Of a stretch of DNA of 64,000 bases, positions 1-16,007 are shown in pieces. Numbering within the stretch: the first letter of the stretch is position 1; each line of letters starts with the position of its first letter. The notes below the pieces were generated by a model, which had not been told where the DNA came from, searched no databases, and saw nothing but the letters and a program-made list of their open reading frames with translations. This DNA comes from Pseudonocardia autotrophica (lineage in GTDB: Bacteria; Actinomycetota; Actinomycetes; Mycobacteriales; Pseudonocardiaceae): assembly GCF_003945385.1 (NCBI RefSeq), contig NZ_AP018920.1:3968001-4032000 (forward strand). Direction: 5' to 3'. The position numbers and the translations under genes are program-made.

Positions 1-49
1 TCCGCGGCCGCGGCCCGGCCGACGGCGCCGTAGGCGCCCAGCACCGCGA

Positions 50-53
<4 letters not shown>
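1..53 (-). CDS. Partial NAD(P)-binding reductase-like protein (5' end only)
   Basis: Only the first 17 codons are inside the window. The ATG at 51-53 overlaps the TGA of the TE-containing NRPS (50-52) as ATGA, so it is translationally coupled and belongs to the siderophore operon. The visible N-terminus, MIAVLGAYGAVGRA, is a beta strand followed by GxxGxxG, the start of a Rossmann dinucleotide-binding fold. In pyochelin- and yersiniabactin-type loci a thiazolinyl-imide reductase reduces one thiazoline to a thiazolidine, so a reductase here fits. The visible residues look at least as much like a saccharopine-dehydrogenase-type fold. The exact family cannot be settled from 17 residues. Confidence 0.6.
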
Positions 54-5670
<5,617 letters not shown>

Positions 5671-5674
<4 letters not shown>

Positions 5675-8600
5675 AGCTCGCCCTCCTCGTAGTCGTCCCG
5701 GCCGCCGTCGAGGTCGGCGGTCAGGAGTGCGGCGGTTCCGCGGATGGTCGGGTCGGTCACGAAGTCGCGCATGGTGATTCGGGTGCCGAACGTGGTGCTG
5801 ACGAGCTCGACGAGCCGGGTGGCGGTGAGCGAGTCGCCGCCGAGCGCGAAGAAGCGGTCGTCGCGGGCGACCGGGCCGGTGCCGAGCAGCTCGGACCAGA
5901 GGGCGGCGAGCCTGATCTCGGTGTCGCCCTCCGGTGGTGGTCCGGTGGGCGTGGTGGTGTCGTGCTCGGCGAGGGTCTCCAGCGCGGGGCGGTCGATCTT
6001 GCCGTTGCCGGTGAGCGGCAGGGCGTCGACGGCGACGATCCGGGCCGGGACCATGTGCTCGGGCAGCGCCGCGGCCAGGTGGTCGCGCAGCGGGGCGGGG
6101 TCGGCCGACGTGGGGGTGACGAAGGCGGTGATCCTGCGCCGTCCGCGGTCCCCGGTCGCGACGGCGACTGCAGCGTCGACGCTGTGGTGGGCGAGCAGCG
6201 CGGTCTCGATCTCACCGAGCTCGATCCGGTGCCCACGCACCTTCACCTGCGTGTCCGCGCGGCCCAGGAACTCCAGCGTGCCGTCCGGCCAGTACCGGCC
6301 CAGATCGCCCGTCCGGTACCAGCGCTGTCCGCGGTCCGTCACGAACTTGGCCGCGGTCAGCTCCGGATCACCCCGATAGCCGACGGCGACACCGGCACCA
6401 CCGATCCACAACTCCCCCGGCACGTGATCCGGGCAGTCCCGGCCCAACGGGTCCACCACCCGGAAACGCTGCCCCGCAAGCGGACGCCCGTAGGGCACCG
6501 ACGTCCACCGCTCGGGAACCGGAACCGGGACCAACTGGAAGTTCGACCAGACCGCAGCCTCCGTCGCCCCACCCAGTGCCACGAGCCGAGCGTGTGGCGC
6601 CGCGACGGCCAGCCGTGGGGCGAGGTCGAGGCCCACCCAGTCCCCGGACACCAGCACGGTCCGTAGCGACTCCAGCGAGCCCGCCGGGGCCGCGGTGAGC
6701 AGCATGTCCAGCAACGCCGGCACCGTGTTCCACACCGTGATCCGATGCTCGGCCACCAAGCCCGCCCAGGCGGCGGCATCACGCCACGACTCCGGCGCGA
6801 CCGGCACCACCTGGCCACCCACCGACAAGAGTCCGAACAGGTCGAACACCGACAGGTCGAAGTCCAACGCCGACACCGTCAGCACCCGGTCGTCGCCGCC
6901 GACACCGAACCGGTCGCACACGTCGGCGACGGTGTTCATCGCCGCGGCGTGGGTGACCTCGACCCCCTTCGGGTCACCGGTCGTGCCGGATGTGAAGATC
7001 ACATAGGCGGTCCGGGACGGATCGACCGCGACGGGTTCGGGCAGCGGGTCCACCCGCAGCGCCGCGTCGAGCGCGGCCGGATCCAGCGAGCACACCACCC
7101 CGGCCAGCTCCCGCATCCTGTCCCGCCGGGCCGACGGCAGCTCCGGCGACACCGGCACATACACCGCACCCGCCGCCAGCACCCCGAACACCGCAACAAC
7201 CTGATCAACACCCCGCGGCAACGACACCGCCACCGCATCACCAGGCACCACACCCTCGCCGGCCAGATACCCGGCGACGCACAACGCCCGCCCGGCCAGC
7301 TCCCCGTAGGTCAGCACACCCGGCACCGCCACCCGCTCCGGTTCGCGGGCCGCCCGGTCGAACATCCCGGCGTGCAACAGCACGGGCTCGAAGGCCGGAC
7401 CGGTGGAGTTCACCGCGGCCCGCACCGCGCGGGTGCCGGCGGGGAGGGTGTCGAGCCGGGGCCAGTCGTCGCCGGACGTGGTGAGTGATGTGACGAGGCC
7501 GGTGTAGTCGTCGAACATGGCGTCGAGCACGCCGTCGTCGAAGAGTGCCTCGACCGCGTCCCAGGAGAGGTACAGCCCGCCCGCGGACTCCACGACCTGG
7601 TTGTCCAGCCACACCTGCGGCGTCTGTGACACGCCGTACTCCAGGGCGGGCATCGTCGGAGCGCTGTCGCCGAGGCCGAGGGCGCTGGTGAACACGACCG
7701 GGATGGCCGCGTCGGCGTCGCCGCGGGAACGGGCGAGCTCCCGCAGTACCCACACCGCGGAGGCGTCGCGGTGGTCGAGATCGCGCCACATCTGTTCCTG
7801 CAGGCGGCGGATCCGGTCGGTTCCGGTGTCGGCGGGATCGGCGCGCCACGCAACCGGTAACAAGGTGGTGAAGTCGCCGAGCACCCGGTCGATGTCAGGA
7901 TGGACGGGGCGCCGTTCGAACAGGGTCAGCATGATCGACAGCGCGGCGCTGCCGGACCAGCGGCCGAGGACCTCGGCGTAGCAGCCGAGGAGCGCGGCGG
8001 CCGGTGTGACGCCGGCGGCGCGACATCGGTCCCGCAGCGCCGACCATGCCTGCGTGTCGAGGGCGAACGAGCGGCGGGTGAACTCGGGTCGTTGCACGGT
8101 CGCCGGGTCGACGGCGAGTGGCAGGTTGGGAGCGGGGGGCAGCGTGTCCTCGGCGATGCGGGCCCGCCAGTGGTCGCGGGCCTTCTCCTGTCCGTCCGGA
8201 GCGGCGGCGACCTGGGTGAGGTAGTCGCGGAAGGTGATCTCCGGTGCCGGGGGCAGCGCTGCGGGATCGGTGGTGAGCGCGTCGAGCTCGGCGAGCAGCA
8301 GCATGATGCTCGCGGCGTCGAGGACCAGATTGTCCAGGCCGATGCCGAGCCGGGTGCGGCGTTCGCCGTCGCGTTCGTGGTGCACGGCGCGGGCCGCGAT
8401 CAGCGGCCATCGTGCCGGATCGGGAACGCGGTGCGCGAGCTCGGCCCGCATGCGGTCGATGCCGTCGGGACCATGGTCGACGGGGACCGTGAAACGACCG
8501 ACCTCGGGCAGCACCCGCTGGGTGCCGTCGTCGTCGACGACCGCACGCAACATGTCGTGCCGGGCGATCACGATGTTCCAGGCCCGTTCCCAGGCCGCGA

Positions 8601-11600
8601 CGTCGACCTCGGGCAGGTCCAGTTCGCCGTAGTAGTGGGTGCCGATCCCGCCGAGGGCGGGGCCGGTCTGCCGGCCGATCCAGTAGGCGCGCTGGACGTC
8701 GGTGAGCGCGAACGGGGTGTGCCGGTGTTCAGGATCGGCGACGACGCCGGCGACCGGCTCGCGGATGCCGGTGTGCAGGGCCGTGCAGTAGTCGGCGAGG
8801 ACGGGTGCGGTGAACAGGCGTCCGAGCTCGGCCCCGGCGATGCCGCCGGCGGCGAGCCGGGCGACCATGCGGGTGGCGACGATCGAGTCGCCGCCGAGCG
8901 CGAAGAAGTCGTCGCCGCGGCCGACGGCGGCGACGCCGAGCAGCTCGGCCCACAGTGCCGCGACGCGCTGTTCGATCTCGCCCGCCGGTGCGGCGTCCCT
9001 GGTGGGGAGTCCGTGGTGTTCGGCGAGGGTGTCCAGGGCGGCGCGGTCGATCTTGCCGTTTCCGGTCAGCGGCAGGGCGTCGACGGCGACGATCCGGGCC
9101 GGGACCATGTGCTCGGGCAGCAGTGCCGTGAGGTGGGCGGGGAGTACGTCGAGCTGCGCGGTCGTGGGGGTGACGAAGGCGGTGATCCTGCGCCGCCCGC
9201 GGTCCCCGGTCGCGACGGCGACTGCAGCGTCGACGCTGTGGTGGGTGAGCAACGCGGTGTCGATCTCACCGAGCTCGATCCGATGCCCACGCACCTTGAC
9301 CTGCGTGTCCGCCCGGCCCAGGAACTCCAGCGTCCCGTCCGGCCAGTACCGGCCCAGATCGCCTGTGCGGTACCAGCGCTGACCGTCGTGCGGCACGAAC
9401 TTGGCCGCGGTCAGCTCCGGATCACCGCGGTACCCGACGGCGACCCCGGCACCACCGATCCACAACTCCCCCGTCACATGATCAGGACAGTCCCGGCCCA
9501 ACGGGTCCACCACCCGGAAACACTGCCCCGCAAGCGGACGCCCGTAGGGCACCGACGTCCACCGCTCGGGAACCGGAACCGGAACCGGCTGGAAGTTCGA
9601 CCAGACCGCAGCCTCCGTCGCCCCACCCAGTGCCACGAGCCGCGCTTGCGGTGCCGCAGCCACCAGCCGCGGCGCGAGGTCGAGCCCGACCCAGTCGCCG
9701 GACACCAGCACGGTCCGCAGCGACTCCAGGGAGTCCGGCGGGGCCGCGGTGAGCAGCATGTCCAGCAATGCGGGCACGGTGTTCCACACGGTGACCCGGT
9801 GCTCGGCCACCAAGTCCGCCCAGGCGGCGGCGTCGCGCCACAGCTCGGGAGCGACGGTGACGACCTGCCCACCGGCTGACAACAATCCGAACAGATCGAA
9901 CACCGACAGGTCGAAGTCCAGCGCCGACACCGCCAGCACCCGATCCTCGACGCCCACACCGAACCGGGCACTCACGTCGGCGACGGTGTTCATCGCGGCG
10001 GCGTGGGTGACTTCCACGCCCTTCGGGTCACCCGTCGTCCCCGACGTGAAGATCACATACGCCGGCCGGTCGGGGTCGACCGCGACCGGCCCGGGAAGTG
10101 CCGCGGTGTCCTGCATGCGGCTGCCGGCGTCGAGGGTGCACACCACCCCCGCCCGCTCCCGCATCCGGTCCCCGCGGGCCTGCGGCAGCTCCGGCGACAC
10201 CGGCACATACACCCCACCCGCGGCCAGCACCCCGAACACCGCGACCACCTGATCGACACCCCGCGGCAACGACACCGCCACCGCATCACCAGGCCTGACG
10301 CCCTCGCCGACCAGATACCCGGCCACCCGCAACGCCCGGTCGGCCAGCTCCCCGTAGGTCAGCGCACCGGGCACCGCGACCCGCTCCGGTTCGCGGGCCG
10401 CCCACTCGAACATCCCGGCATGCAACAGCGCGGGGTCGTGGGCCTGCCCGGTGGAGTTCGCCGCGGCACGGACCTGCTCCTGCCGCTCGGGCAGGGTCGG
10501 TCCGAGCGGCTGTGACCAGCTCGCATCCGCCAGCGACCGGAGGAGCCCGGTGTAGGCGGTGAACATCGTGTCCAGCACACCGTCGTCGAACAGATCCTGC
10601 ACCGCGTCCCAGGACACGTGCAGCCCGCCGGACAGCTCGACCACCTGGTTGTCCAGCCACACCTGCGGGGTGTGGGTGATTCCGAACTCCAGCGACGGGG
10701 CACCGCGCAAGGTGTCCGCGTCCAGGCCGAGCGCGCTGGTGAACACCACCGGCATCGTCGTCTCCGGCCTGCCGGTGGCGCGGGCCAGCTCACGCATCAC
10801 CCACACCGCCGACGTCTCCCGATGATCCAGATCGCGCCACAGCTGCTCCTGCAACCGACGGACCCGATCCAGCCAGCACTCCCCCGGCACCGCCCGACAA
10901 CCCACCAGCAGCAACGACGTGAAGTCACCCAGCACCCGGTCGATGTCCGCGTGCACCGGACGCCGGTCGAACAACGTCAGGTTCACGGTCAGTCCGGCCG
11001 CCCCCGACCAGCGCGACAGCACCTCCGCGTAGCAGGCCAGCAGCACAGCGGACGGGGTGACGCCCGCTCGGACCGCCTGCTCACGGATCGCGGACCACTC
11101 GCCGGGGGACAGGGTGTCGGCCCGGCGGGTGAACCGCGGCCGGGCGATCCCTGCCGGATCGGCTGCGAGCGGCAGCGGCGGGGCGGGCGGGAGGTCGTCG
11201 AGCCGGGACCTCCAGTAGGTCTCGGCGGCCGCGACCCGGGCCGGGTCCGGTGCCCCCTGGACCAGGTAGTCGCGGAAGGTCACGGCCGGTTCGGGCAGCG
11301 TGGCGGCGGGGTCGGCGACGAGCGCATCCAGCTCGGTGAACAGCTGCATGACGCTCGCGGCGTCGAGCACGATGTTGTCCAGGCCGATGCCGAGCCGGGT
11401 CCGCGGCTCACCGTCGCGGAGGTAGTGCACGGCGCGGGCCTCCATCAACGGCCAGCGAGCCGGGTCGAAGACGCGCCGGGACATCTGCTCACGCATCGGG
11501 TCGAGTGCGGCGATCCCGTGCTCCACGGGGACGGTGAAACGACCGACCTCGGGCAGCACCCGCTGGGTGCCGTCGTCGTCGACGACCGCACGCAACATGT

Positions 11601-14600
11601 CGTGCCGGGCGATCACGATGTTCCAGGCCCGTTCCCAGGCCGCGACGTCGACCTCGGGCAGGTCCAGTTCGCCGTAGTAGTGGGTGCCGATCCCGCCGAG
11701 GACGAGATCCTCGCGCCGGCCGACCAGGTAGGCACGTTGCACGTCGGTCGTCGGGAACGGTTCGTACCGCGACGCCGGGTCGGCGACGACACCGGTGTCC
11801 GTGCGGGCGTCACCGGCGGTGAGCCCGGCGCAGTACCCGGCGAGGGTCGGCGACGCGAACAGCGCGCCGAGGCCGGCGCCGGTGACGCCGTCGGCGGTGA
11901 GCCGGGCGACCATCCGGGTGGCGACGACGGAGTCACCGCCGAGCGCGAAGAAGCTGTCGTCACGTGCGACGGAGGCGATCCCGAGCAGCTCTTCCCACAC
12001 CGCGGCGACCTGCTTCTCCAGCTCCCCGAGCGGAGCGGCGGAGGTGCCGGGGCCCTGGTGTTCGGCGAGGGTCTCCAGCGCGGCGCGGTCGATCTTGCCG
12101 TTGCCGGTGAGCGGCAGGGCGTCGACGACGACGATCCGGCCGGGGACGGCGTGGTCGGGCAGCACCCGGCGGAGCCGGTCGGCGAGCCCGGTGGGATCGG
12201 GGGCGGAGCCGTCGGCGGGGGTGACGCAGGCGGGGGTGACGTAAGCGACGAGCCGTCGCCGGGTCCGCTCACCGACGACGACGGTGACGCCTGCAGCGAC
12301 CTCGGGATCGGCCTGCAGCGCGGTGTCGATCTCGCCGAGCTCGATCCGGTGCCCACGCACCTTCACCTGCGTGTCCGCGCGGCCCAGGAACTCCAGCGTG
12401 CCGTCCGGCCAGTACCGGCCGAGGTCGCCCGTCCGGTACCAGCGCTGACCGTCGTCCGTCACGAACTTGGCCGCGGTCAGCTCCGGATCACCCCGGTACC
12501 CGACGGCGACGCCGGCACCGCCGATCCACAGCTCCCCCGGAACCTGGTCCGGACGGTCCCGGCCGGTGTCGTCGACGACTCGGAAGCGCTGTCCCGCAAG
12601 CGGACGCCCGTAGGGCACCGACGTCCACCGCTCCGGAACCGGAACCGGGACCGGCTGGAAGTTCGACCAGACCGCTGCCTCGGTCGCCCCACCCAACGCG
12701 ACGAGCCGGGCCCGAGGCGCCGCAATCGCCAATCGCGGGGCGAGATCGAGACCCACCCAGTCGCCCGACACCAGCACCGTCCGCAAGGACTCCAGGGAGT
12801 CCGGCGGGGCCGCGGTGAGCAGCATGTCCAGCAACGCCGGCACCGTGTTCCACACCGTCACCCGGTGCCCGGCCACCAGACCCGCCCACGCCGCGGCATC
12901 CCGCCACGACTCCGGCGCGACCGTGACCACCTGCCCGCCGGCCGACAGCAGCCCGAACAGATCGAACACCGACAGGTCGAAGTCCAGCGCCGACACCGTC
13001 AGCACCCGATCATCCGGGCCGATACCGAACCGGGCACACACGTCGGCGACCGTGTTCATCACCGCGGCATGGGTGACCTCGACCCCCTTGGGATCACCCG
13101 TCGTCCCCGACGTGAAGATCACATAGGCACTCCGGGCCGGATCGACCGGGACCGGCCCCGGCAACGGCTCGGCATCCATACGGGTATCGGCATCGAGAGT
13201 GCACACCACCCCGGCCAGCTCCCGCATCCTGTCCCGACGGGCCGGTGGCAGCTCCGGCGACACCGGCACGTACGCCGCACCCGCGGCCAGCACCCCGAAC
13301 ACCGCGACCACCTGATCGACACCCCGCGGCAGCGACACCGCCACCGCATCACCGGGCACGACACCCTCGCCCGCCAGGTACCCGGCCACCCGAAGCGCCC
13401 GCTCGGCCAGCTCCCCGTAGGTCGCCACACCGGGCACGGCCACCCGCTCCGGTTCGCGGGCCGCCCGGTCGAACATCCCGGTGTGCAGCAGGCCGGCCGG
13501 GTCGACCGGTCCGGGTACCGGCGCGGTCGCGTTGATCGCCGCCCGCACCCGGCGCTGCGCCGGTGGTGCCCCGGCGACGAGGCGACGGTCCCAGTCGCCG
13601 TCCGCCAGTCCGTGCAGGATCTCCGAGTAGGCGGCGAACATCGCGTCCAGCACACCCTCGTCGAACAGCTCCTGCACCGCGTCCCAGGACACGTACAGGC
13701 CGCCGCCGAGCTCGACGACCTGGTTGTCCAGCCACACCTGCGGTGTCTGCGACACCATCCAGTCGAGCTCGCCGAACGTCTCCCGGAAGTCGTCGCCGAC
13801 CAGGTCCCCGCCGAGTGCGCTGGCGAACACCACCGGTGCGCTCGCCGGCCGGCCGTCGCCGGCCCTGGTGAGATCGCGCAGCACCTCCACCCCCGAGTAC
13901 GAGGCGTGCGCGAGGTCGCGGCGCAACCGGTCCTGGATCTCCCGCGCACGGTCGAGGAAGCTCAGCGGGCGACCGCAGTCGACCTCCAGCAGCACCAGCC
14001 CGGTGAAGTCGGCGACCACCGACATGACATCGGGGTGGAACTCGTCCCGGTCGAACACCGGCAGGTTCAGGACGAAGCGGGGTTCCTCGCTCCACCCGGC
14101 CAGCACCTCCGCGTACGCGGCGGCCAGCGCGACCGCCGGAGTGATCCCCGCGGACCGGCACCGGTCCTGCAACGCCGTCCAGCTCAGCGCGGACAACCGG
14201 GTGCTGCGGCGCACGAACCGCGGCTCCAGCACCGTGGCCGGATCCACCGCGAGCGGCAGCCGAGGCCCGGACGGCAGCTCGGGAACCCGGGCCGCCCAGT
14301 ACGCCCGCGCGTCCGCGCGATGCCCGTCAGCCTGCGCCCGATGCGCCAGGCAGGTCGGGAAGTCGATCCCGAGCGAGGGCAACGCCACGGGATCGTCACT
14401 CCGGTACGCGGTAGCCAGGTCGGCGAGCAGGATCCGCAGGCCGAGGACGTCGGCGACCAGGAAGTCGACCTCGACCATCAACCGGGTGCACCCACCCGGG
14501 AGCAGGCAGAGCGTGACGGCGAGGACCTCGCCCGCCCCGGCATCCAGCCTGCGGTGCGACAGCTCGCCGCGCAGTCGCTCCCGCTCGGCCCGGGCCTTGC

Positions 14601-15201
14601 CGGAGTCCATACCGGACAGGTCGACGACCCGCACCGGCGGCTCCCCACCGGGCGGGGTGATGATCTGGGTCCCGTCGCCGGGGAACCGGGCCCGGAGCAT
14701 CCCGTGCCGGTCAACGACCTCTCGCACGGCACGTGCCAGCCGGTCGGGGTCGACACCGGCGCCGTCGAACTCCAGGTAGGCATGGCAGCCGACGCCACCC
14801 AGCGGCTGCCCGTCACCACGCCCCACCCAGTACGCCTGCTGGACCGAGGTCAGCGGGAACGGCGCGGCGGGGTCGGCCGGCGGCTGCCGTGCGGGGGCGG
14901 GTGCGGGAGCCACGTCACGCATCAACCGCCACCAGGCGCGCGGGGTCGGGGTCTCGACGAGCGCGACCAGGTCGACGGTGATCCCCCGACGCCGCCACGC
15001 GCTGCGCAGCGTCATCAGTCGCAACGAGTCCATGCCGACCGCGAAAAGATCGTCGTCGGGCCCGACCGACCCTTCCTCCGCCCCTACCGAAGCGGCGATC
15101 TCAGCGCACAGGAAATGCAGTCCGGACACATCTCCGGAACTGCCGGATCCGGCTCCCCCGACCGGCACAGAACTGTCGCTGCCGACGATTTCTGTCGACA
15201 T
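5671..15201 (-). CDS. NRPS: ArCP-(Cy-A(Cys)-PCP)x3
   Basis: This is a 3176-aa starter-plus-three-module NRPS. An aryl carrier protein domain (GMDS, S59) is followed by Cy1 (from about 114), A1, PCP1, Cy2, A2, PCP2, Cy3, A3 and PCP3, each module about 1020 aa. All three A domains give the pocket D-L-F-N-L-S-L-V-W, a close variant of the cysteine code. Cy2 and Cy3 have intact DxxxxDxxS (DNIVLDAAS, DNLVLDAAS). Cy1 has D246 and D251 but Gly at the Ser position. No epimerase or methyltransferase is inserted in A1-A3, unlike PchE. The C-terminus ends in an acidic tail (GGRDDYEEGEL) that may pair with the docking domain of the next protein. By homology it condenses an aryl acid with three cysteines and cyclises each to a thiazoline. 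The ATG at 15199-15201 follows a GGGGG Shine-Dalgarno stretch and an iron box. The aryl-AMP ligase is not in the window. Confidence 0.95.
8489..8656. repeat. Exact 168-bp repeat, copy 1 (inside Cy3)
   Basis: This stretch is identical to 11534-11701 over all 168 bases, 3045 bp apart. It encodes the N-terminal part of the third heterocyclisation domain. The surrounding modules repeat with a period of about 3.05-3.07 kb. Confidence 0.9.
11534..11701. repeat. Exact 168-bp repeat, copy 2 (inside Cy2)
   Basis: Identical to 8489-8656. It encodes the same part of the second heterocyclisation domain. Perfect identity inside otherwise diverged Cy domains suggests recent module duplication or gene conversion. 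Such repeats also tend to cause assembly errors. Confidence 0.9.
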
Positions 15202-15216
15202 GAAACCCCCATCGCA

Positions 15217-15235
15217 TGAAGTTAGGCAAACCTAA
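15217..15235 (-). promoter_or_regulatory. IdeR/DmdR-type iron box upstream of the NRPS operon
   Basis: The plus-strand 19-mer TGAAGTTAGGCAAACCTAA matches the consensus TTAGGTTAGGCTAACCTAA at 16 of 19 positions and contains the perfect inverted repeat GTTAGG-N4-CCTAAC. It lies 15 bp upstream of the NRPS start codon and just downstream of a candidate -10 box. That is where an iron-loaded DtxR-family repressor would block transcription. Iron repression of the siderophore operon is therefore the inferred role. Confidence 0.8.
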
Positions 15236-15238
15236 CCA

Positions 15239-15267
15239 ATCTTAACTCGCCGTCCTAGATCTGACTA
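15239..15267 (-). promoter_or_regulatory. Candidate promoter of the NRPS operon
   Basis: Read on the minus strand, TAGTCA (15262-15267) and TAAGAT (15239-15244) are separated by exactly 17 bp, giving 4/6 matches to the -35 consensus and a plausible -10. The iron box begins 3 bp downstream of the -10. Confidence 0.45.
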
Positions 15268-15440
15268 CCCTGCGTTTAGTTGACGAGTGAACCATGACCA
15301 AATAGTGAGATTCATGCCGCAACAATAGGCTGTACGGGTGAACTCCAACTACGATTACTGAAGTCAGCCTTGACTTACCCGGCGGTCGTGGACAGCATTC
15401 CGAACGTCGCCGACCACAACCATTCACAGTGGAGTGCCCC

Positions 15441-16007
15441 GTGTCCCGCAATTCGTCGAGTACGCGCGTAATTCTCACCTGTGGTGCGCTCGGGGTTGCC
15501 CTCGGAATCGTCCTGGTGCCGGCCAACCTGGTCACGATCGCCTTCATGGCGACGGCCCCGTTGCTGGTGCTGTCGCTGATGGGCGTCTGGCTGCTTCCGC
15601 CACTGGCGGCACTCGCCCTGCTCCGCCGTCCCGGTGTCGGCCTGCTCACCAGCGTGATCGCCGGCCTGGTCACGGTGCCGCTCACGCCGTTCGGCTGGAT
15701 GGGCCTGTTCCAGGGCCTGCTGTGGGGTGTGCTGTGCGAGATCCCGTTCGCCCTCACCCGCTACCGCCGGTGGTCGGCATGGCTGTTCACGGGCACCGGC
15801 CTGGTGGTCGCGGTGATCGGCCTGATCCCGACCTACACGACCTACGGGCTCGACCAGATGGCCGTCCCCGTCATGCTGCTCGCGGTGGTTCTGACCATCG
15901 CGAGCTGCGTCCTCGCCGGGTACCTGTCGGTGCTTCTGGCCCGGGCGCTCGGGCGCACCGGTATCGCTCCCGCTCCGCGGGTCCGCGCCACCGACGCTCC
16001 CGCTTGA
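15441..16007 (+). CDS. ECF transporter substrate-binding (S) component, YkoE-like
   Basis: An integral membrane protein of 188 aa with about five or six hydrophobic segments (for example GALGVALGIVLVPANLV, LLTSVIAGLVTVPL, WLFTGTGLVVAVIGLIP, VPVMLLAVVLTIASCVLAG). This size and pattern fit the S component of an energy-coupling-factor importer, closest to the YkoE type. The GTG at 15441 was chosen because GGAG ends 6 bp upstream; a GTG at 15429 would add four residues. Its stop overlaps the next start as TTGA, and the ATPase and T-component genes follow directly, completing the ECF complex. YkoE relatives are linked to thiamine precursors, but no TPP riboswitch precedes the gene and it diverges from an iron-box-controlled NRPS. 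The substrate may therefore be a siderophore, metal or related compound. That is inference. Confidence 0.75.
   Translation: MSRNSSSTRVILTCGALGVALGIVLVPANLVTIAFMATAPLLVLSLMGVWLLPPLAALALLRRPGVGLLTSVIAGLVTVPLTPFGWMGLFQGLLWGVLCEIPFALTRYRRWSAWLFTGTGLVVAVIGLIPTYTTYGLDQMAVPVMLLAVVLTIASCVLAGYLSVLLARALGRTGIAPAPRVRATDAPA

Noticed and set aside
10618..15219. 1533-aa plus-strand ORF opposite the first NRPS
   Set aside because: Shadow frame with Arg/His/Pro-rich repeats that follow the module repeats of the true gene; no recognisable domain.
15202..15440. TPP riboswitch before the YkoE-like ECF operon
   Set aside because: Looked for because YkoE relatives handle thiamine precursors. No thi-box sequence is present in the 239-bp leader.
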